A stretch of DNA of 64,000 bases from JANWXD01 sp035575135 (GTDB lineage: Bacteria > Acidobacteriota > Terriglobia > Bryobacterales > Bryobacteraceae): NCBI GenBank assembly GCA_035575135.1, contig DATLYE010000027.1, positions 53,577 through 117,576 of the forward strand. Direction: 5' to 3'. Every line of letters starts with the position of its first letter. The stretch's first letter is position 1. The notes below the pieces were generated by a model. The model did not search any database and was not told the DNA's origin. It saw only the letters and a list, made by a program, of their open reading frames with translations. Positions 42,181-50,333 of the stretch are shown piece after piece. The position numbers were made by a program, and so were the translations under genes.

Positions 42181-42918
42181 CTACTTGATCCGCTCGTCTT
42201 TCTCGATCTTGCCGTCGCGGATGTGGATCACCCGGTGCGCATGCATGGCAATGTCGTGCTCGTGGGTGACCAGCACGATGGTGTTGCCCTGCTGGTGCAG
42301 GCGGTCAAACAGGGCCATGATCTCGTTCCCGGTGGCTGAATCCAGGTTCCCCGTCGGCTCGTCGGCCAGCAGAATAGAAGGGTTGTTCACCAGGGCACGG
42401 GCGATCGCCACACGCTGCCGCTGGCCGCCGGAAAGCTCATTGGGCTTGTGATACATCCGGTCTTCCAGGTCCACCTGCCGCAGAGCTTGCCGCGCGCGCT
42501 CCAGGCGCACGTCCGAGGGAAGACCGGCGTAAATGAGCGGAAGCTCTACGTTATGCAGCGCGGTGGCTCGCGGCAGCAAGTTGAAGGTCTGAAATACGAA
42601 GCCGATCTCCTTGTTCCGGATCCGCGCCAGTTCGTCGTCGGTCATGTCGCTCACCAGCCGGCCGTTGATGTAGTAGCGGCCGCTCGTGGGCGTGTCCAGA
42701 CATCCGATCAGGTTCATCAGCGTGGACTTCCCCGAACCCGACGGACCCATGATCGCCACGTATTCGCCCTTCTTGATCTCCAGATCCACACCGGCCACGG
42801 CATGGATCTCCTGATCGCCCATGATGTAGGTCTTCCACAGGTCGTACGTCCGGATCACGATGCCGTTGCGCTTGAGCTGTTCACCGTGATCAATTGCTTC
42901 TGCGACTGCTTGTGCCAT
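42181..42918 (-). CDS. ABC transporter ATP-binding protein, MacB/LolD type
   Basis: 245 residues with all ABC ATPase motifs: Walker A GPSGSGKST, Q-loop FQTFNLLP, signature LSGGQRQR, Walker B ILLADEPTGNLD and the switch H in LVTHEHD. The ADEPTGNLD form marks the MacB/LolD/FtsE group that works with FtsX-like permeases to move lipoproteins, peptides or drugs out of the inner membrane. It lies 22 bp after the adaptor gene. Neither side encodes the permease, unlike the usual MacAB or LolCDE arrangement. Confidence 0.92.
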   Translation of the reverse strand: MAQAVAEAIDHGEQLKRNGIVIRTYDLWKTYIMGDQEIHAVAGVDLEIKKGEYVAIMGPSGSGKSTLMNLIGCLDTPTSGRYYINGRLVSDMTDDELARIRNKEIGFVFQTFNLLPRATALHNVELPLIYAGLPSDVRLERARQALRQVDLEDRMYHKPNELSGGQRQRVAIARALVNNPSILLADEPTGNLDSATGNEIMALFDRLHQQGNTIVLVTHEHDIAMHAHRVIHIRDGKIEKDERIK

Positions 42919-42940
42919 CTTCGTTTCCTGAAAAGTTAAT

Positions 42941-44362
42941 CTATTCGGCCTTCGCCGGAGCCCGGTTGTCCACCTTCACGCGCGCCTCGTTGCGCAAGGT
43001 GCGGATGACTTTGTAACTGCCGGTGATGATTTCTTCGCCTTCCTTCAAACCGCCCAGAACCTCGATGTCCGTCGCCCCCGTGATGCCCGTTTCCACCTTG
43101 CGGAACACCGCCTTGCCGCCCGAGACGACGAAGACACCCTGAAGTTCCTCCTTGCGCGCCTTTTCCGCCGCCGGATCCGGTTTGGTGGCGGCCTGCACGC
43201 CTTTCTTACCCACCGGCTCCAGATCCCCGCGCTGGCGGATCGTCAGCGCCTGAATTGGGATCGTCAGCACGTTCTTCCGCGTCGCCGTGGTGATTTTTGC
43301 CGTGCAAGACAGGCCCGGCCGAATCTCCGCCGGCGGGTCATCCAGCGCAATCACCACCTTGAAATCTTTGGCCTCCTGGCTGGAGATCGCACTCTGCGAT
43401 GCCGCAAGGCCCGTCGAGCGCAGAATGGCCGTGTTGCCGATCTCGATCACCCGCCCTTTGAAGGTACGGTTCGGAATGGCGTCAATCGTGATGTCGGCCG
43501 TCTGGTCCAGCTTTACGGCCACGATATCCGTCTCGTCCGCTTTCACCTCGGCCGTGATCAGCGACATGTCGGCGATCGTCATGATCAGGCTGGCAGGAGA
43601 ATTCTGAATGCCCGGCACCACCGTCTCGCCCACCCGCACGGGCAGGTTGGTCACCATCCCGTCAATCGGAGCGATGGCCATGGTGCGCTGTAACACGTCC
43701 GCCGCCCGCCGCAGGTTCGCCTGCGCCAACGCCACACGCTTCTGCGCGCTGGCCAGTTGCGAGGCAGCTTGCGCGCGCAGGGCCCGGGCCTGCGCCACGC
43801 GCGCTTCCGCTTCGCGCACGGCCGCCTCGGAGGCCTCGGACTCCGCCTTCCGCTGGTCGAATTCCTGCCGCGAGATCAACTTCTCCTCGAACAGCTTCTG
43901 CGCCCGCTCGAAGTTCAGCCGGGTGCGTTCCCGGTCCGCTTTGGCGCGATCCAGGGCCGCCTCGGCGGTGCGCAGATTCTCTTCAGCCGAGCGCAGCGCC
44001 GCCTCGCTCGAAGCCGAATCCGCCTCGGCGGAGCTCAACGCCGCCCGCTGCGCGGCCAGCTCGGCCTCCGGCTGCACTGATTCCAGCCGTGCGAGCAACT
44101 GGCCCTTCCTCACGCGGTCTCCTTCGCGCACCAGCAGCTCCACGATGCGCGCCGGAGCCATCGCGTTCGTTCCAATATTGATATAGTTTCGCGGCTTGAT
44201 TTCACCGGATGCGGTCACTTGCGCCACCAGGTCCTGGCGGACGACCCGGCCCGTCTGGACCGTTACAATGTCTGCCCGGCTCTTCCGGATGCCGACGTAG
44301 ACCGAAACCCCGATCACCAGCACCACGCCGAGCGCCAGCCAGATTTTCCACTTCTTCTTCAC
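42941..44362 (-). CDS. MacA/HlyD-family periplasmic adaptor
   Basis: 473 residues. One N-terminal membrane helix (residues 5-24) anchors it. A biotinyl-lipoyl-like part (ARIVELLVREGDRVRKGQLLARLE) is split by a long alpha-helical hairpin (about 100-220) rich in Ala/Glu/Arg with heptad pattern, then a beta-barrel and membrane-proximal domain. This is a tripartite-efflux adaptor bridging an inner-membrane ABC transporter and an outer-membrane channel. The start is GTG 44362 after GGGAGAGG. A low-complexity K/A/P stretch near residue 385-400 is the only oddity. Confidence 0.9.
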   Translation of the reverse strand: MKKKWKIWLALGVVLVIGVSVYVGIRKSRADIVTVQTGRVVRQDLVAQVTASGEIKPRNYINIGTNAMAPARIVELLVREGDRVRKGQLLARLESVQPEAELAAQRAALSSAEADSASSEAALRSAEENLRTAEAALDRAKADRERTRLNFERAQKLFEEKLISRQEFDQRKAESEASEAAVREAEARVAQARALRAQAASQLASAQKRVALAQANLRRAADVLQRTMAIAPIDGMVTNLPVRVGETVVPGIQNSPASLIMTIADMSLITAEVKADETDIVAVKLDQTADITIDAIPNRTFKGRVIEIGNTAILRSTGLAASQSAISSQEAKDFKVVIALDDPPAEIRPGLSCTAKITTATRKNVLTIPIQALTIRQRGDLEPVGKKGVQAATKPDPAAEKARKEELQGVFVVSGGKAVFRKVETGITGATDIEVLGGLKEGEEIITGSYKVIRTLRNEARVKVDNRAPAKAE

Positions 44363-44448
44363 GGAGGCCTCTCCCTCGGACTATTACGCGGGATGCGGGA
44401 CGTTTGTTTCCGTTTTTCATCGTACCACGTCCCGGTTCCAGACTTAGG

Positions 44449-45288
44449 TCAGCCCCCGGCAGCCTCGGCGAAAAAGTTGCCCATTTGCCGGAACTTAAGA
44501 TATCGCTGCTCGACCAGCTCCTCGCCGGCCAGACCCGCCAGTTCCTCCAATGCCTGGCGCAGAGTTTCTCGCACCAGCTCTGCCGCCCGGTCGGCATCAT
44601 TGTGCGCTCCGCCCGGCGGCTCGGGGATGATACCGTCAATCAGGCCCAGCCGCAATAAGTCGGGGGCCGTCAGGCGCAGCGCGGCCGCCGCCAGCTCCGC
44701 TTTGCCCGCGTCACGCCAGATAATCGCCGCGCAGCTTTCCGGCGAGATGACGCTGTAAATGGCGTTCTCCAGCATGTATACCCTGTTGCCTACGCCGATG
44801 CCCAGCGCACCACCGCTCCCACCCTCTCCGATACAGATAGTGACCACCGGAACGGGCAGGCGCGCCATCTCGCGGAGATTGCTGGCGATCGCCTCCGCCT
44901 GGCCGCGCTCTTCGGCGTCTACACCTGGATAGGCGCCGGGCGTGTCCAGCAGGGTTACCACCGGACGCCCGAATTTTGCGGCCAATTTCATCACCCGCAG
45001 CGCCTTGCGGTAGCCTTCCGGCTTCGGCATCCCGAAATTCCGGTAAAGCTTCTGCTTTGTGTCCCGGCCCTTCTGCTGGCCGATCACCACAGCCGGTTGC
45101 CCTTCAAAAAACCCGAACCCCGCCACGATGGCGGGGTCATCGCCGAAATGGCGGTCTCCGTGCACTTCCTGAAACTGGGTGAACAGGCGCTGGATGTAAT
45201 CCAAAGCGTGGGGCCGCTTCGGATGCCGCGCAAGCTGGACTTTCTCCCAGGCTTCGCTGGTTTGGCTCGGCGAGGAAACCGGCTCCAT
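44449..45288 (-). CDS. accA: Acetyl-CoA carboxylase carboxyltransferase subunit alpha
   Basis: 279 residues, slightly shorter than the usual about 315 because the N-terminal helix region is reduced. Family signatures: WEKVQLARHPKRPHALDYI, FTEVHGDRHFGDD-like QEVHGDRHFGDDPA, GQQKGRDTKQKLYRNFGMPKPEGYRKALR, DTPGAYPGVDAEERGQAEAIA, and the oxyanion loop GEGGSGGALGIGVG. With AccD it transfers CO2 from biotin to acetyl-CoA, the first step of fatty-acid synthesis. It follows dnaE by 36 bp, the same dnaE-accA neighbourhood seen in E. coli. Confidence 0.96.
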   Translation of the reverse strand: MEPVSSPSQTSEAWEKVQLARHPKRPHALDYIQRLFTQFQEVHGDRHFGDDPAIVAGFGFFEGQPAVVIGQQKGRDTKQKLYRNFGMPKPEGYRKALRVMKLAAKFGRPVVTLLDTPGAYPGVDAEERGQAEAIASNLREMARLPVPVVTICIGEGGSGGALGIGVGNRVYMLENAIYSVISPESCAAIIWRDAGKAELAAAALRLTAPDLLRLGLIDGIIPEPPGGAHNDADRAAELVRETLRQALEELAGLAGEELVEQRYLKFRQMGNFFAEAAGG

Positions 45289-45324
45289 GGCTTCCCACAG
45301 TATCGCACGTCCCGCGCGCCGGCC

Positions 45325-48300
45325 TTACTGGGCGAGAATCTCGATGGCCTCCGGGCCGCAGATTCGTTCCACCTCTGCCTGGAACTCCCGGTCCGGGCGT
45401 ACGCGCGCCTCCACGTCCAGGAGCACGGCAAAGTCCCTGGGCTTCTCCAGTCGCAGCCGTACCGCCGTCTCACCGGGCTTCTGGCGGAAGAGCCGCTCGA
45501 GCGCGGCCGCTTTATCTGTTTCCCCGCCGTTAGAACCCAGCCACACGCGGATCGAGATCAGCGACGGTAGTGCCACCCGGGCCACATCCAGCGGAACCAC
45601 GTCTTGCACCGAAATCTTGGGCGGCGCGTTCTCCTCCGGCAGCACACTGCCCCGCACCATCACAGGCAGGTCCTCGCTCAAAAACTCCTGAACCCGCTCG
45701 TAACTCGTCGTAAACACGACCCCCTCGACACTGCCCAGACGGTCCTCGATCTGCATGGAAGCCCACGGCTTCCCGTCCCGGTTCCGCCGGCGCTGCACCC
45801 CCGTCAGGATCCCGCACAGCGTCACTTCCGTTCCCCGCTCCAGCCCCTCAAGAGCCGATGTGTCGTGCGTCGCCAGTTCTTTGACCTTTTCCTCGTAAGC
45901 GTCCAGCGGGTGGCCCGTCACAAAGAAGCCCAGCATCTCCTTCTCCCCTGCCAGCTTCTGCGACGCCGGCCAGTCGGGAACATCCGGCAGCGGCCTCGAC
46001 TGAGCCTCCGTCTCGGCCAGCAATCCGCCAAACAGCATCGCCTGGCCGCTTGCCCGATCGCGCCAGACCTTCTGGCCATGCTCCATGGCGCTTTCAACGG
46101 CTGCGAACAGTTGCGCCCGGTTGCCTCCGAGCGAATCCATGGCGCCCGCCTTGATCAGGCTCTCGATCACGCGCCGGTTCACCGTGCCGAGATCCACATG
46201 CTCGCAGAACTCGAACAGCGACCGGAACCGGCCCACCTTCTTGCGCGCCGCCAGAATGGCATCCACCGCCGAGGGACCGACGTTCTTCACCGCACCCAGT
46301 CCGAAACGGATTCCCTTGCCCCCGGCCAGGCTCCAGTCCGGCGTGAAATTCCAGTCGCTGGCGTTCACGTCCGGCGGCAGCACGGCGATCCCCATTTCCC
46401 GGCACTCATTGATGTAACGGGCCACCTTCGCCGTGTTGCCCGCCTCTGAGGTCAGCAGCGCCGCCATGAAATCCACCGGATAGTGAGCCTTCAGGTAGGC
46501 CGTCACGTACGCCAGAAACGCGTAGGCTGCCGAGTGGGACTTGTTGAACCCGTAGCCGGCAAACTGCTCCATGAGGTCGAAGATCTTTTCAACCTTCTTC
46601 TTAGGGAAGCCTCGCGTGACTGCCCCTCGAAGGAACCGCTCCCGCTGCGCCGCCATCTCCTCCGGTTTCTTCTTGCCCATGGCGCGGCGCAGAATATCGG
46701 CCTCGCCCAGCGAGTAGCCCGCCAGCTTGTGCGAGATTTGCATCACCTGCTCCTGGTAGACGATCACGCCGTAGGTCTCCTCCAGGATCTCTTTGAGCTC
46801 CGGAAGCTCGTAGGTGACTTCCTTACGGCCGTGCTTGCGGGCGATGAACTCGTCAATCATGCCGCCTTGAATCGGACCGGGACGGTAGAGCGCGTTCAGG
46901 GCGATCAGGTCCTCGATCCGCGCCGGCTGGTAGCGCCGCAGAATGTCGCGCATCCCGGGCGATTCGAACTGGAACACCCCGCTGGTCATGCCCCGCGAAA
47001 ACAGTTCGTAGGTCGCCGCGTCATCCAGCGGAATCTCCTCGAGCGACAGCTTCACTCCGTGGTTTTTCTCGATGAGTCCCAGAGCGTCATCCACGAGCGT
47101 GAGCGTCGTCAGCCCGAGAAAATCCATCTTGAGAAGCGACAGCTTCTCGAGCGCGCTCATGTCGTACTGGGTCACCACCTCGTCCCGATTGGTCCGGTAG
47201 AGCGGCACCAGCTCCTCCAGGGGCACCGGTGAGATCACCACTCCGGCGGCGTGCACCGAGGCGTTGCGGCACATCCCCTCCAATCGCTTGGCCACCTCCA
47301 GCAGCTCCGCCACCCGCGGCTCCCGGCGCGCCGCCTCCGCCAAAGCCGGCTCCATCTTCATCGCCTGCTCCAGCGTGATGTTCAACACGTTCGGCACCAT
47401 CTTGGTCAGCCGGTCCACCTCGGCGTAGCTCATGTCAAGCGCCCGGCCCACGTCCTTGATGGCGGCCCGCGCCCCGAGCGTGTTGAACGTGATGATCTGC
47501 GCAACGCGCTCCCGACCGTACTTCTCCGTGACGTACTGGATCACCTCCCCCCGCCGGTTCATGCAGAAGTCAATGTCAATATCCGGCAGGCTCACCCGCT
47601 CCGGATTCAGAAAGCGCTCAAACAGCAGCTCGTACTGAAGCGGGTCAATGTCGGTGATCCCCATGGCGTAGCTCACCAGGCTGCCGGCGGCCGAGCCCCG
47701 CCCGGGCCCCACCGGAATCCCCCGGGACTTGGCGAAGCGTATGAAGTCCCACACGATCAGAAAGTAGCCGGAGAACCGCATCTGCTGGATCGTCCGGATC
47801 TCCCGTTCCAGCCGCTCTTCATACTCCGGCAGGGCATGCTTGAGCCTCCCCGCCGCGCGCAAAGCCTCGAGCCTCGGACGGCGCCTCTCGAATCCCTGGC
47901 GCGCCACATACTCGAAGTAGCTGTCCGTGGTGTGGCCCTCCGGGACATCGAACTTGGGAAACGGCTCGCTCACCTTCTCCAGGCGAACCTGGCAGCGTTG
48001 GGCAATCTCCCAGGTCCGGTCCAGCGCTTCCTCCACTTCCCGGAAACGGGCCAGCATCTCCTCGCGGGACTTCAGATGGAAGTCCGGCGCGCCGAAGGTC
48101 ATGCGAGCCGAGTCGCTCATGGTCTTGCCCGTCTGAATGCACAGCAGAATCTCGTGCGCGCGCGCATCCTCCTTGCGCAGGTAGTGGGAGTCGTTGGTTG
48201 CCACCAGCGGGATGCCCGTTTCCTGCGAGAGGCGGTAAATCTGCGGAAGCACCTTGCGGTCGGCTTCGAGCCCGTGGTCCTGCATCTCCAGAAAGAAGTT

Positions 48301-48807
48301 CTCCCGGCCGAAGATGTCCACGTACGTGTAAGCCAGCCGCCGCGCCTCCTCGTAGCGCTCCGCCAGCAGACTCTCGGGAATGTCCCCTTGCAGGCACGCC
48401 GACAGCGCAATGAGCCCCCGGGCGTGTTGTGCCAGCAGGTCCTTGTCAATGCGCGGCTTGTAATAAAACCCCTCCAGGAAGCCCGTGGAAACCAGTTTGA
48501 TGAGGTTTCGATAGCCTTCCTGCGTCTCGCACAGCAGCACCAGGTGGTTGTAGCGGTTCCCCTCCGTGCGAACCTTATGACTTTGCTGGGCCACGTACAC
48601 TTCACACCCGATCACGGGATGAATTCCCCGGCTCGTGGCCGCATGATAAAAATGCACTGCGCCGAACAGATTCCCGTGGTCTGTCATCGCCACGGCCGGC
48701 ATCCCCAGAGCCTCCACGCGGTCCATCAGCTGGCTGATCTCGCAGGCGCCGTCGAGCAGCGAGTAATCCGTGTGGCAGTGCAGATGGACGAACGGTTTTT
48801 GCTCCAT
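45325..48807 (-). CDS. dnaE: DNA polymerase III subunit alpha
   Basis: 1160 residues, DnaE1 type. The PHP domain (FVHLHCHTDYSLLDGA) is at the N-terminus; the polymerase domain carries the catalytic aspartates in LPDIDIDFCMNRRGEVI and the FNTLGARAAIKDVGRAL region; helix-hairpin-helix and OB-fold parts (about residues 990-1070) follow. No proofreading exonuclease is fused. ATG 48807 is preferred over GTG 48816 because a TATACT box (48818-48823) ends only 10 bases before it, which would place the transcription start after the GTG. Probably co-transcribed with accA. Confidence 0.96.
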   Translation of the reverse strand: MEQKPFVHLHCHTDYSLLDGACEISQLMDRVEALGMPAVAMTDHGNLFGAVHFYHAATSRGIHPVIGCEVYVAQQSHKVRTEGNRYNHLVLLCETQEGYRNLIKLVSTGFLEGFYYKPRIDKDLLAQHARGLIALSACLQGDIPESLLAERYEEARRLAYTYVDIFGRENFFLEMQDHGLEADRKVLPQIYRLSQETGIPLVATNDSHYLRKEDARAHEILLCIQTGKTMSDSARMTFGAPDFHLKSREEMLARFREVEEALDRTWEIAQRCQVRLEKVSEPFPKFDVPEGHTTDSYFEYVARQGFERRRPRLEALRAAGRLKHALPEYEERLEREIRTIQQMRFSGYFLIVWDFIRFAKSRGIPVGPGRGSAAGSLVSYAMGITDIDPLQYELLFERFLNPERVSLPDIDIDFCMNRRGEVIQYVTEKYGRERVAQIITFNTLGARAAIKDVGRALDMSYAEVDRLTKMVPNVLNITLEQAMKMEPALAEAARREPRVAELLEVAKRLEGMCRNASVHAAGVVISPVPLEELVPLYRTNRDEVVTQYDMSALEKLSLLKMDFLGLTTLTLVDDALGLIEKNHGVKLSLEEIPLDDAATYELFSRGMTSGVFQFESPGMRDILRRYQPARIEDLIALNALYRPGPIQGGMIDEFIARKHGRKEVTYELPELKEILEETYGVIVYQEQVMQISHKLAGYSLGEADILRRAMGKKKPEEMAAQRERFLRGAVTRGFPKKKVEKIFDLMEQFAGYGFNKSHSAAYAFLAYVTAYLKAHYPVDFMAALLTSEAGNTAKVARYINECREMGIAVLPPDVNASDWNFTPDWSLAGGKGIRFGLGAVKNVGPSAVDAILAARKKVGRFRSLFEFCEHVDLGTVNRRVIESLIKAGAMDSLGGNRAQLFAAVESAMEHGQKVWRDRASGQAMLFGGLLAETEAQSRPLPDVPDWPASQKLAGEKEMLGFFVTGHPLDAYEEKVKELATHDTSALEGLERGTEVTLCGILTGVQRRRNRDGKPWASMQIEDRLGSVEGVVFTTSYERVQEFLSEDLPVMVRGSVLPEENAPPKISVQDVVPLDVARVALPSLISIRVWLGSNGGETDKAAALERLFRQKPGETAVRLRLEKPRDFAVLLDVEARVRPDREFQAEVERICGPEAIEILAQ

Positions 48808-48817
48808 TTTGCTCACC

Positions 48818-48823
48818 AGTATA
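48818..48823 (-). promoter_or_regulatory. -10 box (TATACT) of dnaE
   Basis: TATACT on the minus strand ends 10 bases before ATG 48807 and leaves no space for a ribosome-binding site, again the leaderless arrangement. Confidence 0.45.
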
Positions 48824-48850
48824 GTCTCGGGGGAGGAACCGGATCCGTTG

Positions 48851-48927
48851 TGGTAGGGACGGGCAGATTCGAACTGCCGGCCTGCCGCTTAGGAGGCGGC
48901 CGCTCTATCCATCTGAGCTACGTCCCC
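48851..48927 (-). tRNA. tRNA-Arg (anticodon CCT)
   Basis: A 77-base cloverleaf with encoded CCA end. Acceptor GGGGACG pairs with CGTCCCT (first pair G-U), D-arm GCTC/GAGC, anticodon stem GCCGC/GCGGC with loop CTCCTAA giving anticodon CCT (codon AGG), T-arm GGCAG TTCGAAT CTGCC. It lies between dnaE and purD, all on the minus strand. Confidence 0.95.
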
Positions 48928-48946
48928 ACGGGCCAAGACTATTCTA

Positions 48947-50245
48947 TCAGCCCGCGACCCCTCGACCGGCTTCGGGCCAGCGCTTGAGCCCCTTGGCTCC
49001 AATGTCGCGCCGGTAGTGCATGCCTTCGAAATGAATCTTGGAAACAGCAGCATAGACGCGCTCGATCGCCTCCTGGAGCGTCGCGCCGGAGGCCGTCACT
49101 CCCAGCACCCGGCCGCCCGCCGTCTCCAGACCCCGCGCGCCGAGTCTGGTCCCGGCATGGAAGACTACAGCGCCGAGTGCCTCCGCATCCTCGATCCCTG
49201 TAATCAGGTCGCCCCTTCTCGGCGTGCCCGGGTAGCCGGCCGCCGCCAAGACCACACACACGGACGGCTCCGCGCGCCAGGCAAGCCGGTCCGCGCGCAA
49301 CTCCCCTTGAGCCGCTGCCAGAAGCACCTCTCCCCAGTCGGACTCGAGCCGGTGCATCAGCGGCTGGGCCTCCGGATCGCCCAGCCTGACGTTAAACTCG
49401 AGCACCTTCGGACCCTCAGCCGTCATCATGAGACCGGCGTAGAGAAAACCGCTGAACGGCATCCCCTCGGCCCGCATCCCCCAGATCACCGGAGAGACAA
49501 TCCGGTCCAGAATCTCCTGCGTCTGGGCCTCCGTCAGAATGCGGCTGTCACAGTAGGCTCCCATGCCGCCGGTGTTCGGGCCCCGGTCACCGTCGTAGAC
49601 GGCCTTGTGATCCTGTGTGGGCGCCAGCGGAAGAATCCGGACACCGTCGGTGAGAACAATAAAGCTTACTTCTTCACCCGTCAGGCACTCCTCGATCACA
49701 ACCGACCGGCCGGCCTCTCCGACCAACTCGCCGGAGAGCATCGCCGCTCCCACGCGCTCTGCCTCCGCCTGCTCTCGCGCGACCACGACACCTTTGCCTG
49801 CAGCCAATCCGTCGGCTTTCAGAACGACGGGAGTCCCAAAGTAGTCAAGAGCATCACGGAGCTCTTCGAATGTGCTGGCCACGCGGAACGCAGCCGTGGG
49901 TACGCCAAGACGCTGCATGAGCTGTTTGGCAAACACCTTGCTCCCTTCCAGCCGCGCCGCCGCCGCCGAAGGGCCGACGATCGCTCGTCCCCGGGCGCGA
50001 AAAAGATCCGCGACCCCCTCAACCAGCGGCGCTTCGGGCCCGACCACGGTAAGATCCACATCTTCGGCTTCCGCGACCGCGAGATAGCCCTCCGGGCCCG
50101 CCGAGGCCGGCGCAACCGCACGCCCCATTTGCGAGATTCCGGGGTTTCCCGGTGCGGCAAGCACCTGGTCGAAACACGCGCTCTGGGCGAGCTTCCAGCT
50201 CACAGCATGTTCGCGCCCGCCCGCGCCGATCACCAAGGCCTTCAC
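48947..50245 (-). CDS. purD: Phosphoribosylamine-glycine ligase
   Basis: 432 residues, full length. ATP-grasp ligase with N-terminal VIGAGGREHAVSWKL, KADGLAAGKGVVVA, HKAVYDGDRGPNTGGMGAY and FNVRLGDPEAQPLM metal-binding region. Catalyses the second step of purine synthesis, joining phosphoribosylamine and glycine. The start is GTG 50245 preceded by GGAGAGG. The promoter -10 TATTCT (50289-50294) overlaps the divergent mnmG -10. Confidence 0.96.
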   Translation of the reverse strand: MKALVIGAGGREHAVSWKLAQSACFDQVLAAPGNPGISQMGRAVAPASAGPEGYLAVAEAEDVDLTVVGPEAPLVEGVADLFRARGRAIVGPSAAAARLEGSKVFAKQLMQRLGVPTAAFRVASTFEELRDALDYFGTPVVLKADGLAAGKGVVVAREQAEAERVGAAMLSGELVGEAGRSVVIEECLTGEEVSFIVLTDGVRILPLAPTQDHKAVYDGDRGPNTGGMGAYCDSRILTEAQTQEILDRIVSPVIWGMRAEGMPFSGFLYAGLMMTAEGPKVLEFNVRLGDPEAQPLMHRLESDWGEVLLAAAQGELRADRLAWRAEPSVCVVLAAAGYPGTPRRGDLITGIEDAEALGAVVFHAGTRLGARGLETAGGRVLGVTASGATLQEAIERVYAAVSKIHFEGMHYRRDIGAKGLKRWPEAGRGVAG

Positions 50246-50263
50246 TGCCGAACCTCTCCGCCG

Positions 50264-50294
50264 TTGTGAGTTCTGTGCACGATTCCCTAGAATA
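50264..50294 (+). promoter_or_regulatory. Overlapping divergent promoters of mnmG and purD
   Basis: On the plus strand TTGTGA (50264-50269) and TAGAAT (50288-50293) are 18 bases apart and face mnmG. On the minus strand TATTCT (50289-50294) faces purD. The two -10 boxes overlap by five bases, so RNA polymerase binding should be mutually exclusive. Confidence 0.45.
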
Positions 50295-50333
50295 GAACTA
50301 ACACGTCGCGAAAGGCGACTCCCCGTCCTGGCA

